Virus record (IMG/VR): IMGVR_UViG_3300020595_002135
Span: 1 to 21,709 of that record
Source of the DNA: a virus
Length of the DNA stretch: 21,709 nt
Direction: 5' to 3' (one strand)
Program-made: the position numbers and the translations under genes
Shown here: positions 1 through 5,660 of the stretch, one piece after another
How the letters are laid out: each line of letters starts with the position of its first letter
Numbering within the stretch: position 1 is the stretch's first letter
The notes under the pieces: model-generated
Told to the model about the DNA's origin: nothing
What the model saw: the letters and a program-made list of their open reading frames with translations, nothing else
The model's database searches: none

Positions 1-475
1 TCTCCATTTGAACTTCGGCATCCTCACGTTGCTCCTTTAATTTAGTAAGAAATGTAGTTAATTTAACTGCACGGTAACTACCTACTATGGTTTCACATTC
101 GATTTTATTTTTATTACCATCGAAGTGGAAGTAGTTGATTTTAGTATCAACAATTTTATCTTCCTCTTTATCATAACGCTTAGATAAAAGACAAACACCA
201 CCTTTAATAGTGTTATAAGTAACATCTTTAGCCTCAAATTGAGTACCTTTAAAACTATAACCTAGCTGAACATCATCAGTGACAACTTTAGTCTCAAACG
301 TATTTTTAAAATCAACATCTTTAAGGAAACCAGCTTCAATCAAAGCACCCTCTAGGCGTTCATTTGATAACATTTTATTCTTAACAGCTTTAGCTTGTTT
401 TTGTTTGAAGTCAGCAATCATTTCTTGTTGCTCTTGGCTCAAAATAATACCTTCAAATAAATCTAATTGTGACAT
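1..475 (-). CDS. Unknown protein, C-terminus beyond window
   Basis: An open frame runs from an ATG at 475 to the left edge without a stop, giving the first 158 residues. The protein starts MSQLDLFEGI, has a charged helical stretch rich in Gln and Lys at about residues 13-35, and then a mixed region rich in Lys, Asp, Thr and Tyr that looks like a small beta-rich domain. No motif is recognised. The ATG is preceded by AAAGGTTATG, the same leader ending seen before the gene starting at 3921, and a candidate promoter lies about 50 bases upstream. Because the frame is open throughout, uses the same codon style as its neighbours and has its own promoter-like site, it is very likely a real gene. Function unknown. 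Confidence 0.75.
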   Translation of the reverse strand, partial: MSQLDLFEGIILSQEQQEMIADFKQKQAKAVKNKMLSNERLEGALIEAGFLKDVDFKNTFETKVVTDDVQLGYSFKGTQFEAKDVTYNTIKGGVCLLSKRYDKEEDKIVDTKINYFHFDGNKNKIECETIVGSYRAVKLTTFLTKLKEQREDAEVQME

Positions 476-522
476 AACCTTTATTTTTTAATTTAACTTG
501 CGTTCCCGCCTCATTTACCCTG

Positions 523-553
523 TAAATATACGAACTATCCCTCGCTTCTCCAA
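523..553 (-). promoter_or_regulatory. Bacteroidota-type promoter P1
   Basis: On the minus strand TTG (553-551) is followed by a 20-nt spacer and TATATTTA (530-523). This fits the TTG / TAnnTTTG pattern known for Bacteroidota primary sigma factors. The spacer GAGAAGCGAGGGATAGTTCG differs at one base from the spacer of the promoter at 19735-19766. It would start a transcript for the gene beginning at 475 with a leader of roughly 40 nt. Promoter activity is inferred. Confidence 0.6.
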
Positions 554-666
554 GCATTCTGCGATTTACTTTTGCGAGAATATTTCTTTTTGTTGCGATA
601 GATGTTAGGACGAGTAGCCATCTTAATCTCTTCTTGTGTTACTATGATTTTCTCTACCTTTTTCAT
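535..666 (-). CDS. Small basic protein, 43 aa
   Basis: An ATG at 666 opens a 43-codon frame ending in TAG at 535-537. The N-terminal half (MKKVEKIIVTQEEIK) is a mixed-charge helix. The C-terminal half, from an internal Met at residue 16, is strongly basic with Arg/Lys-Asn-Lys clusters, compatible with nucleic-acid binding. Promoter P2 ends only about 6-7 nt before the ATG, so the message would be leaderless or start inside the frame. In that case the internal ATG (position 621, preceded by purine-rich GAAGAGATTAAG) could be the true start, giving 28 residues. The last codons lie inside promoter P1 of the next gene. Unknown function, and short enough that it could be spurious. Confidence 0.5.
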   Translation of the reverse strand: MKKVEKIIVTQEEIKMATRPNIYRNKKKYSRKSKSQNAWRSEG

Positions 667-670
667 ACAC

Positions 671-702
671 ATAAATATAAGAAGTCCCCCTTGGGACTCC
701 AA
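671..702 (-). promoter_or_regulatory. Bacteroidota-type promoter P2 with hairpin spacer
   Basis: Minus-strand TTG (702-700), a 20-nt spacer, then TATATTTAT (679-671). The spacer contains a perfect 6-bp inverted repeat, AGTCCC at 683-688 against GGGACT at 693-698 with a 4-nt loop. The site lies directly after the stop of the 726-1742 gene and directly before the small gene starting at 666. The hairpin may also act on RNA arriving from upstream as a weak terminator. This is inferred, as no long U-run follows. Confidence 0.6.
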
Positions 703-725
703 ATATTTAGCAAGATGTTTTTTGA

Positions 726-1742
726 TTAAGGGATAACTACTTTAAAGATATCTTGAAGCATCATTAAACCTACAATCCCTGATTCCCTTATACTTTCTCC
801 ATTTTCATGAGGGACACGGCTTTTGTTTTTGATAAATAAATCAATAGCTAATAATCTATTTTCTTCTGTAGGTTGAAGGTTATATACCTCGATAGCATGT
901 TCTACTACACGATTTTGTTCAGTATACCCACCGATTTTATCAAATAACTCTACGGATTTTTTAAATGCTTCAATAGCTTTATCTGTTTCCCCTATAGCAG
1001 CATAAAAAGGACCAACAATGGAATAAACTGATCTTAAGTGTTTAAAATAATCTTTATGTTCTCTTTCTGCCTCCCATAAATCAAATATACGATTTTGGGG
1101 TTGGTGCATTTGAACTTTTTCGGTTGTATTTGTTAAAGTATCTATAACAAATCTGGAGTGTTCTATAAATCCACCTTCTAAAAATGCCCAACAGCTTGTC
1201 ATAACCTCATGCCAAGTATTTTTGGGTCTATAACCTCCACTTTCAGGATCATCAGAGTACATATCGAGAAAATACATATCTTCTAAAGTTTGAAGCATTT
1301 GAGACTGCATGTGTGCTCTATTGATGCGATGTGTTCCAAATCTTGTTAAGAAACGGATTTTCCCATTAGCTTCACGACCCTGAACTATAATATGATGAGC
1401 TAAAAGGTCAATATAAGGGAGGATATGATTAGCTGTAAGTTCCTCGGGTTTAAGATCTTTAATAGTCTCATTTATATCTTCACACCTTTTCTTAAGAGCT
1501 TCCATAGCAGGTTTAAGTTCCTCCTGAGATTGTTGATCTATAACATCTACTTGTTTGATTAGATATGAGAAGGTTTCAGCATCCGCAAAGTGGGTTACTA
1601 ACCTCACGTGTGGGTGGGGTGTTATTATATCTTCTTGTATATCTGAATAGTGTCTATCAGAATGGAGATGTGTGAGTAGATCAGGATGAATGTTAGACCA
1701 CCCATTTAAAAGTGATTGTTTTAAATCTTCTAGATTTACCAT
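726..1742 (-). CDS. Unknown helical protein, TPR-like C-terminal part
   Basis: A protein of 338 residues, predominantly helical and His/Glu/Lys rich. Around residues 240-275 it contains a pattern resembling a tetratricopeptide repeat (GPFYAAIGETDKAIEAFKKS), which usually mediates protein-protein contacts. No catalytic motif is recognised. The frame can be extended by two codons to a TTG at 1748, but the ATG at 1742 is the natural start (MVNLEDLKQS). The gene follows the cysteine-rich peptide gene closely and is followed immediately by the hairpin-containing promoter P2, so it probably ends a transcription unit. The TPR assignment is from pattern only. The function is unknown. Confidence 0.8.
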   Translation of the reverse strand: MVNLEDLKQSLLNGWSNIHPDLLTHLHSDRHYSDIQEDIITPHPHVRLVTHFADAETFSYLIKQVDVIDQQSQEELKPAMEALKKRCEDINETIKDLKPEELTANHILPYIDLLAHHIIVQGREANGKIRFLTRFGTHRINRAHMQSQMLQTLEDMYFLDMYSDDPESGGYRPKNTWHEVMTSCWAFLEGGFIEHSRFVIDTLTNTTEKVQMHQPQNRIFDLWEAEREHKDYFKHLRSVYSIVGPFYAAIGETDKAIEAFKKSVELFDKIGGYTEQNRVVEHAIEVYNLQPTEENRLLAIDLFIKNKSRVPHENGESIRESGIVGLMMLQDIFKVVIP

Positions 1743-1767
1743 GTTCAAAACTAATTAATTTATTTTT

Positions 1768-1836
1768 TTAGCAATTGCAACAAGAACACCCACATGATGT
1801 TCCGCAATTGCATACTACACAATTACATTTATCCAT
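1768..1836 (-). CDS. Cysteine-rich metallothionein-like peptide, 22 aa
   Basis: Between two larger genes a 22-codon frame reads MDKCNCVVCNCGTSCGC followed by SCCNC and a stop. Nine of 22 residues are Cys, arranged as C-x-C-x2-C-x-C-x3-C-x-C-x-C-C-x-C. Clustered CxC motifs of this kind are the hallmark of metallothioneins, which bind Zn(II), Cu(I) or Cd(II) through thiolate clusters. The ATG lies one base after the stop of the 1838-2524 gene (TAA-G-ATG), so translation would be coupled to it; no Shine-Dalgarno is evident. The peptide is much shorter than most characterised metallothioneins (about 50-60 aa in bacteria), so it may bind a single small cluster. Such a composition is unlikely in non-coding AT-rich DNA. 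Confidence 0.6.
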   Translation of the reverse strand: MDKCNCVVCNCGTSCGCSCCNC

Positions 1837-1837
1837 C

Positions 1838-2524
1838 TTAAAAGTCCATTTTATCGCTTACGTAGTCGTCAAAATCAGCTTTCCAATCTGTGCGATCGTA
1901 TTCAATATACTCGTCAGCATCTGTTGGTTTTAGTTTGATTTGTCTTTCTAAAGCATCTACGTAATCGTTTACTTGATTACCATCTTCGGACTTTAACATG
2001 CGGTAAGCATTATCACGGACTTTTTCAAATCTAACTTTAGCATCATCGTTTTCAGTGATGAATTTTTTCCACTTAGCTTCATATCCTTCTTCCATATTAT
2101 CTATTGAATCGTAATCAGCCATATCGTCTTCATCTTGGAAATCTATACCTAAAGCAAACACATCTACGAAATCTTCCATTTTCATAGCTGTTGGTGCAAA
2201 CATCCATTCTTCGTTTTGTGGGACCCAAAGGTAAGCGTAATCGCCTTCACTTGCTTGGTCCTTAAAGTATTGTAATGTAGAAACTAAATCATCACCACCA
2301 CCAACTGTTCTTGGGGATTCTTGGTTATTAGCTTCTATATCTCCTGTTTCTGGGTCAACAAATGAAACATATCCCATATTAGCTATTTCTTTAGCTTTTT
2401 CATCTGTAGAATATTGCTTATTTAATGCAACTCCTAAACTTTCAGGGTAACCATCGTAATGGTTATAAGTAGTAGTAATTGAATCATCTGGGTTTAAGTA
2501 ACCAATAGTTGCTCTAGTAGCCAT
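1838..2524 (-). CDS. Conserved acidic phage protein (MATRATIGY type)
   Basis: A 228-residue, strongly acidic protein. Its N-terminus (MATRATIGYLNPDDSITTTY, then NHYDGYPESLGVAL) matches a pattern I recognise from many phage and bacterial hypothetical proteins, in which a Thr-Ile-Gly strand is followed by a Tyr-x-His-x-Asp-Gly-Tyr-Pro loop. Function has not been assigned to this family to my knowledge. The rest has Asp/Glu-rich helices and a conserved-looking Trp-Lys-Ala-Asp-Phe-Asp-Asp tail. The start is the ATG at 2524. The gene is followed after one base by the cysteine-rich peptide gene, suggesting co-translation. Its high acidity might suit a DNA mimic or a cation-binding protein, but this is speculation. 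Confidence 0.85.
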   Translation of the reverse strand: MATRATIGYLNPDDSITTTYNHYDGYPESLGVALNKQYSTDEKAKEIANMGYVSFVDPETGDIEANNQESPRTVGGGDDLVSTLQYFKDQASEGDYAYLWVPQNEEWMFAPTAMKMEDFVDVFALGIDFQDEDDMADYDSIDNMEEGYEAKWKKFITENDDAKVRFEKVRDNAYRMLKSEDGNQVNDYVDALERQIKLKPTDADEYIEYDRTDWKADFDDYVSDKMDF

Positions 2525-2554
2525 AATTTTTATTTGTTTATATGTTGATAAATA

Positions 2555-2965
2555 TTATAAAGAATACTTAGATTGCCAAGCTTTAATATTACTTTCGCCT
2601 ACACCTAGCTCTAATATAACTGCCTTATCAGGCACACCAGGTAGTTTATCTTGAGTAATAATGTAATCAATATTTGTATTTCTCCAAACCTTCATTTTAG
2701 TTTTAGCGTTGCTATTTTTAGATGTTTTAAATACTATAGCAACGGGTATACCTCCATAAGTTTGGGTTTTATTAACTTGAACTTTAGGTAATTTTTCACC
2801 TTTAGCTGGTGTGTGGTCTACTCTATGACACCCATTAGGGTTTTTACTACGATCAAAATGCCAAACTGATTTATCACCTAACTCTGGTTTAGTAGGTGTT
2901 TCGTAACTGGTGATTACCCACTTATCTAATACTGTATCGTTTTCTTTGATTCTACCCTTAGCCAT
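2555..2965 (-). CDS. Unknown basic protein, 136 aa
   Basis: A compact, Lys-rich protein starting MAKGRIKEND from the ATG at 2965, one base after the stop of the upstream gene. It contains alternating hydrophobic segments suggesting beta strands (GGIPVAIVFKTS, NIDYIITQDK) and a central His/Asn/Cys loop (KNPNGCHRVDHTPAKGEK). No signal peptide, membrane segment or recognised motif is present. It belongs to a run of tightly spaced genes (3775-3921, SWIM protein, 2967-3317 and this one) that probably share the promoter at 3944-3975. Function unknown. Confidence 0.8.
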   Translation of the reverse strand: MAKGRIKENDTVLDKWVITSYETPTKPELGDKSVWHFDRSKNPNGCHRVDHTPAKGEKLPKVQVNKTQTYGGIPVAIVFKTSKNSNAKTKMKVWRNTNIDYIITQDKLPGVPDKAVILELGVGESNIKAWQSKYSL

Positions 2966-2966
2966 A

Positions 2967-3317
2967 TTAATAGTATTTGTTATTTACCTCATCCAATTCT
3001 AACTCCTGTGAATATAATACCCTAAAGGTGCCTCTCCAACCACCTTCGCGATTACTTCCATAGTAATAGATAGGACCTTCATAGGGTTGACTATAACTCT
3101 CAGTGTGAACACTTTTAATATTGAGGGGGTCAATAGTTAAGTTAGTATCGTAAGTAGTAATACGTCTAGGACCATCGTAGCTACGAAATGTAACTCTGGT
3201 AGTTTGTAACCATTTACCTTTATCGTTTTGGATTTCAAATAAATCACCCTCGAATGGGAATTCGAGTTTAGCTTTATCAAATTCCTTTTGCATTACTTTT
3301 GAGACTCCTCTACTCAT
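2967..3317 (-). CDS. Unknown protein, 116 aa
   Basis: The reading frame could extend to a GTG at 3356, but that would overlap the SWIM gene by more than 40 bases. The ATG at 3317 overlaps the upstream stop as ATGA and has AGGA just before it, so it is preferred. The protein (MSRGVSKVMQKEFDKAK...) begins with a basic helix, continues with aromatic- and Tyr-rich strands (IYYYGSNREGGWRGTFRVLY) and ends with an acidic tail. No motif is recognised. Overlap with the SWIM gene argues for translational coupling. Function unknown. Confidence 0.8.
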   Translation of the reverse strand: MSRGVSKVMQKEFDKAKLEFPFEGDLFEIQNDKGKWLQTTRVTFRSYDGPRRITTYDTNLTIDPLNIKSVHTESYSQPYEGPIYYYGSNREGGWRGTFRVLYSQELELDEVNNKYY

Positions 3318-3769
3318 ATTCCTAGTTCTAACATTACTTCCTTCATATGACGACACTTACGATCCTTCGCTCTATATTGACCTGAACAAGTACAACTAAC
3401 TTTGTAATCGCTGATTTGTTTTACTAGATAGTAACTACCGGGATCTGATTTGGATTCAAATCTCCATTCATTTGGGTTGTCAACTTTTTTACTACCCTTT
3501 TTTCTACCACGGGTTTCCTCTTCAAATGCTTTGATATCGTTTACTGTGGTTTCAGGCAATACCTCTACCCAGTCGGGTATCATATACAGCTTACCGTTTG
3601 AGCGCGTTAAACCCGGTGTATATGGCGATCTTGACATATATTTGAACGGACGAACCGCTACAAAATCACCAAACCCGCGTTTGATTGTAAACTGGGATGA
3701 TTCACTATGGACAATACGCTTACGTATTTGACCGTAACTTGTTTTATTATGAAATTCAAATAGTGGCAT
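3314..3769 (-). CDS. SWIM zinc-finger protein
   Basis: A 151-residue protein whose C-terminus carries a SWIM-type zinc-binding motif, CxCx(n)CxH: Cys126, Cys128, Cys139 and His141 in the segment YKVSCTCSGQYRAKDRKCRH. SWIM domains are found in MULE transposases, SWI2/SNF2 proteins and bacterial accessory proteins, and are thought to bind DNA or protein. The N-terminal 70 residues contain Arg-rich strands and a Pro-Asp-Trp turn. A basic linker (GRKKGSKK, about residues 88-95) joins the two halves. The ATG at 3769 lies five bases after the stop of the 48-residue gene upstream, and the 3' end overlaps the next ATG by 3 bases. The zinc site is visible in the sequence; the biological role is unknown. 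Confidence 0.8.
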   Translation of the reverse strand: MPLFEFHNKTSYGQIRKRIVHSESSQFTIKRGFGDFVAVRPFKYMSRSPYTPGLTRSNGKLYMIPDWVEVLPETTVNDIKAFEEETRGRKKGSKKVDNPNEWRFESKSDPGSYYLVKQISDYKVSCTCSGQYRAKDRKCRHMKEVMLELGI

Positions 3770-3774
3770 AACTC

Positions 3775-3921
3775 TTATCCGTAAAATTGCTTATACATTC
3801 TAATAGCATGCTTTTCATCTAGGGCATTAAAACTGTTACCTGTAGATTTACCATTTTTGAAAATCTCAAACCAAGTGAAACCCATGTAATCCTGATCGCT
3901 TTTTTCCTGTGTTGTAAACAT
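3775..3921 (-). CDS. Small unknown protein, 48 aa
   Basis: An ATG at 3921 opens a 48-codon frame (MFTTQEKSDQDYMGFTWFEI...) ending in TAA at 3775-3777. The product looks like a small folded domain: an aromatic strand (MGFTWFEIFKNG), a turn, and a C-terminal helix (NALDEKHAIRMYKQFYG). It is preceded by AAAGGTTATG, as at the gene starting at 475, and by promoter P3 about 25 bases upstream. It is the first gene of the run 3921-2555. The leader and promoter, tight spacing to the SWIM gene and protein-like composition support it. Function unknown. Confidence 0.65.
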   Translation of the reverse strand: MFTTQEKSDQDYMGFTWFEIFKNGKSTGNSFNALDEKHAIRMYKQFYG

Positions 3922-3943
3922 AACCTTTATTTATTATTATACC

Positions 3944-3975
3944 GTGAATATACGAAGCCCCTTTCGGGGCTCCAA
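3944..3975 (-). promoter_or_regulatory. Bacteroidota-type promoter P3 with hairpin spacer
   Basis: Minus-strand TTG (3975-3973), a 20-nt spacer, then TATATTCAC (3952-3944). The spacer holds a perfect 6-bp inverted repeat, AGCCCC at 3956-3961 with GGGGCT at 3966-3971. Read as minus-strand RNA the loop is GAAA, a stable tetraloop. It sits between the stop of the 2OG oxygenase gene and the start of the gene at 3921. Architecture and spacing match P2. Promoter use and any terminator activity are inferred. Confidence 0.6.
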
Positions 3976-3983
3976 ATATTTCG

Positions 3984-4736
3984 TTATGAGATGTTCCAGG
4001 AAATCGCTATCCTTGAATCCATACTATCGTTAGGTAAAACAGCGTGTCTATGCCAGTTAGGGAATACTGTGTAATATCCTGTATCAGGGTATAGGAAAGT
4101 TGTTTTCCAAGTATAAGGGTTATTATGGTCAACTATTGGGAGATAGTTTAGATTCCTAGCAAATACTGGGTCCTCAAACTCAAGTGGTGCACTGCTCTCT
4201 GGAACTTGTAGGTAGTAAACACCTGAAAGTACGCAATCATAATGATAATGTGACTTATGGAATGAATCTTTTTCTAAAGCGTTAGCTATAAGGAAAATAT
4301 CACCTTTAAGGTGATTAGGATCAAAACCACACTGTTGGAGGTATTGTCTACTCACATTCCATACAAAGTCTTTCATCAAACCCATCTCAGGATGATCGGC
4401 TAACTTAAAGTTATCTTGGTTGTGAGTGGTTCTACCCTTCCAAAAGAACTCTGTATCAGCCCGTTCATCTAAAATATTTTTGATGATAGGTAAATAATGT
4501 GATGCTAACTCCCTATTATAACCAAATCCTGTAGGAGTAGCAAAGTGTGCTTCTAAACCTACTTGAGCATCACTTAAGGATTGGTTATTATGTTCAGACT
4601 GTAACTGGCGTGAAGATGGATTACTAAACTGGTTAGTTAAGTTTTGACTTTGAGGCCACATATTAGACTGAGCTTGTGGTTGTTGGAAATTTTCATTGCC
4701 AGGAACAAAGTTATTTCCTTGGAAATCGTTATTCAT
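3984..4736 (-). CDS. Putative 2OG-Fe(II) oxygenase
   Basis: A 250-residue protein. Residues 1-55 are Gln/Asn/Ser-rich and probably disordered. The rest resembles the 2-oxoglutarate/Fe(II) oxygenase family common in T4-like marine phages. The diagnostic stretch is HYHYDCVLSGVYYLQVPE (from residue 163), in which His165 and Asp167 form an HxD pair. It is followed by FEDP, and later FPNWHRHAVLPN with the distal iron ligand His231 and the oxoglutarate-binding Arg242. All ligands therefore appear present. Phage members are suspected to hydroxylate proteins or sugars, but substrates are unknown. The ATG at 4736 follows the upstream stop by two bases. The hairpin promoter P3 follows its stop. Confidence 0.8.
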   Translation of the reverse strand: MNNDFQGNNFVPGNENFQQPQAQSNMWPQSQNLTNQFSNPSSRQLQSEHNNQSLSDAQVGLEAHFATPTGFGYNRELASHYLPIIKNILDERADTEFFWKGRTTHNQDNFKLADHPEMGLMKDFVWNVSRQYLQQCGFDPNHLKGDIFLIANALEKDSFHKSHYHYDCVLSGVYYLQVPESSAPLEFEDPVFARNLNYLPIVDHNNPYTWKTTFLYPDTGYYTVFPNWHRHAVLPNDSMDSRIAISWNIS

Positions 4737-4738
4737 AA

Positions 4739-4891
4739 TTAATCAGGTTTATAATTTTTAGCTTCAAGTAATTCAATAGTTAAACTAATACACATATTAT
4801 CTACTGACTCGGGATTATAATCTAACAAATATGCAAAATCATCATCACTCATCATTTGTAATATTTGGTATGTAGAAAAACTATTTTCCAT
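4739..4891 (-). CDS. Small unknown acidic protein, 50 aa
   Basis: The frame is open up to a TTG at 4984 (81 codons), but its first part lies inside another small gene read in a different frame. The ATG at 4891 (MENSFSTYQILQMMSDDDFA) gives a 50-residue, plausible helical protein overlapping the previous stop by 11 bases. The product is acidic, with alternating hydrophobic positions (FAYLLDYNPESVDN, ISLTIELLEAKNY). No motif is recognised. The gene sits in a string of very short overlapping genes and ends two bases before the oxygenase ATG, suggesting coupled translation. Confidence 0.55.
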   Translation of the reverse strand: MENSFSTYQILQMMSDDDFAYLLDYNPESVDNMCISLTIELLEAKNYKPD

Positions 4892-5015
4892 ACTCACTAA
4901 ACTTTGGTTGGGATACCTTTCTTTTCTTAGTACGGAATGAAGGGTATTGTGTTTTAGCCCAATTGTGCCATTCTGTAAATGCAACGTAACGTTGCTTTGC
5001 GCTTGTGTTACTCAT
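4881..5015 (-). CDS. Small basic protein, 44 aa
   Basis: An ATG at 5015, preceded by AAGGAC and overlapping the upstream stop as ATGA, opens a 44-codon frame ending in TAG at 4881-4883. The product (MSNTSAKQRYVAFTEWHNWA, then KTQYPSFRTKKRKVS...) has an aromatic helix followed by a strongly basic tail, suggesting nucleic-acid or ribosome contact. The overlap with the preceding stop and the ribosome-binding site make it more credible than the competing frame that starts with TTG at 4984. Function unknown. Confidence 0.55.
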   Translation of the reverse strand: MSNTSAKQRYVAFTEWHNWAKTQYPSFRTKKRKVSQPKFSEYGK

Positions 5016-5149
5016 CGTCCTTGTCCTTTATATAGTTTTTTATAATTTTTACTTTGTTTGTTTTTTGAGGTGTTGTTTTTAGAGTGTACACCTGGTCTCT
5101 TTCTGTGGGGGGACTCCGCTCTCATTCCACCTGAAGTTATTCTAGCCAT
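5012..5149 (-). CDS. Small basic conserved phage protein, 45 aa
   Basis: An ATG at 5149 overlaps the preceding stop by 8 bases and opens a 45-codon frame ending in TGA at 5012-5014. The product starts MARITSGGMRAESPHRKRPG and ends with SKNYKKLYKGQGR. I recognise the Tyr-Lys-Lys-x-Tyr-x-Gly-Gln-Gly-Arg ending from small hypothetical proteins of marine phages, though I cannot confirm it by search. It is extremely basic with many Ser/Asn/Gly and probably disordered, compatible with RNA or DNA binding. Both ends overlap neighbouring genes, which supports it as coding. Confidence 0.65.
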   Translation of the reverse strand: MARITSGGMRAESPHRKRPGVHSKNNTSKNKQSKNYKKLYKGQGR

Positions 5150-5444
5150 TTGATTCTAATTTATTAATTGTTTGTTTAACTCTCATACAATACTCGTATT
5201 CCTCGTAGTGTTCTAAGATTTTTAAGTTTAGTTCCAATGTATCAACTAACTCGTGGGTATCCAAGGTTATTTCTAAGACAGCATCATCTTCTTCAACATC
5301 AACATCAATAACGTGGATATACCTTTTCTTAGAATCTAAATTATCTAAAGCGGAATCTACTATTAACTTAGAAATTTCCAAATCATGTTCTTGGAGGAAA
5401 TCATCCCAATCATCATATGAATTGATATAATAAGTTTTAACCAT
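5142..5444 (-). CDS. Unknown acidic protein, 100 aa
   Basis: A 100-residue acidic protein (MVKTYYINSYDDWDDFLQEH...). A beta strand at the N-terminus is followed by a helix, an acidic strand pair (RYIHVIDVDVEEDDAVLEIT) and a long C-terminal helix. The pattern looks like a small alpha/beta domain. No catalytic motif is recognised. The ATG at 5444 overlaps the stop of the upstream gene by one base, and the stop overlaps the next start by 8 bases. The pairing of this acidic protein with basic neighbours on both sides (5444-5623 and 5012-5149) is notable but unexplained. Confidence 0.8.
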   Translation of the reverse strand: MVKTYYINSYDDWDDFLQEHDLEISKLIVDSALDNLDSKKRYIHVIDVDVEEDDAVLEITLDTHELVDTLELNLKILEHYEEYEYCMRVKQTINKLESNG

Positions 5445-5623
5445 TAAAATAGTTCTAAAAAGTCAGTATTAATTTGTTTTTCTTTTAGACGTTTATTTTT
5501 TTCGTCCTTTTCAAGCATTTTATCAGCTAATCGTTCTAAGTGCTTTTCTTTTGTAGAATTATAGTCTTTAACGATTTTATCGTGTTTGCTTTTTTTAATC
5601 CTACGTGTTCTCTTTTTGGCCAT
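5444..5623 (-). CDS. Small basic coiled-coil protein, 59 aa
   Basis: The frame extends to a TTG at 5659, but the ATG at 5623 (MAKKRTRRIKKSKHDKIV...) is the sensible start, since promoter P4 lies just upstream and would give a leaderless message. The protein is almost wholly charged: an Arg/Lys cluster at residues 2-14 and then one long helix with a heptad-like Leu/Met pattern (HLERLADKMLEKDEKNKRLK), ending in a hydrophobic-acidic tail. It could bind nucleic acid or serve as a small helical adaptor. No family recognised. Confidence 0.7.
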   Translation of the reverse strand: MAKKRTRRIKKSKHDKIVKDYNSTKEKHLERLADKMLEKDEKNKRLKEKQINTDFLELF

Positions 5624-5627
5624 GGTT

Positions 5628-5659
5628 ATAAATATAATAACTGGAGATGTGGGAGACAA
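5628..5659 (-). promoter_or_regulatory. Bacteroidota-type promoter P4
   Basis: Minus-strand TTG (5659-5657), a 20-nt spacer, then TATATTTAT (5636-5628), directly before the ATG at 5623. Spacing equals that of P1, P2, P3 and P5, but the spacer lacks the GGAG start and hairpin. Transcription would begin at or next to the ATG. Inferred. Confidence 0.45.
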
Positions 5660-5660
5660 G

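Noticed and set aside
279-491. Plus-strand open frame of 70 codons
   Set aside because: It lies opposite the well-supported minus-strand gene 1-475 and has no recognisable protein pattern.
1072-1100. Minus-strand TCGTATATTTG resembling a promoter -7 box
   Set aside because: It is inside the 726-1742 gene and no TTG lies 20 bases upstream.
3450-3731. Plus-strand open frame of 93 codons
   Set aside because: It is fully antisense to the SWIM gene, whose zinc motif shows the minus strand is coding.
5627-5636. Plus-strand TATAAATA
   Set aside because: It points away from all genes in the window and is the reverse reading of the -7 box of promoter P4.
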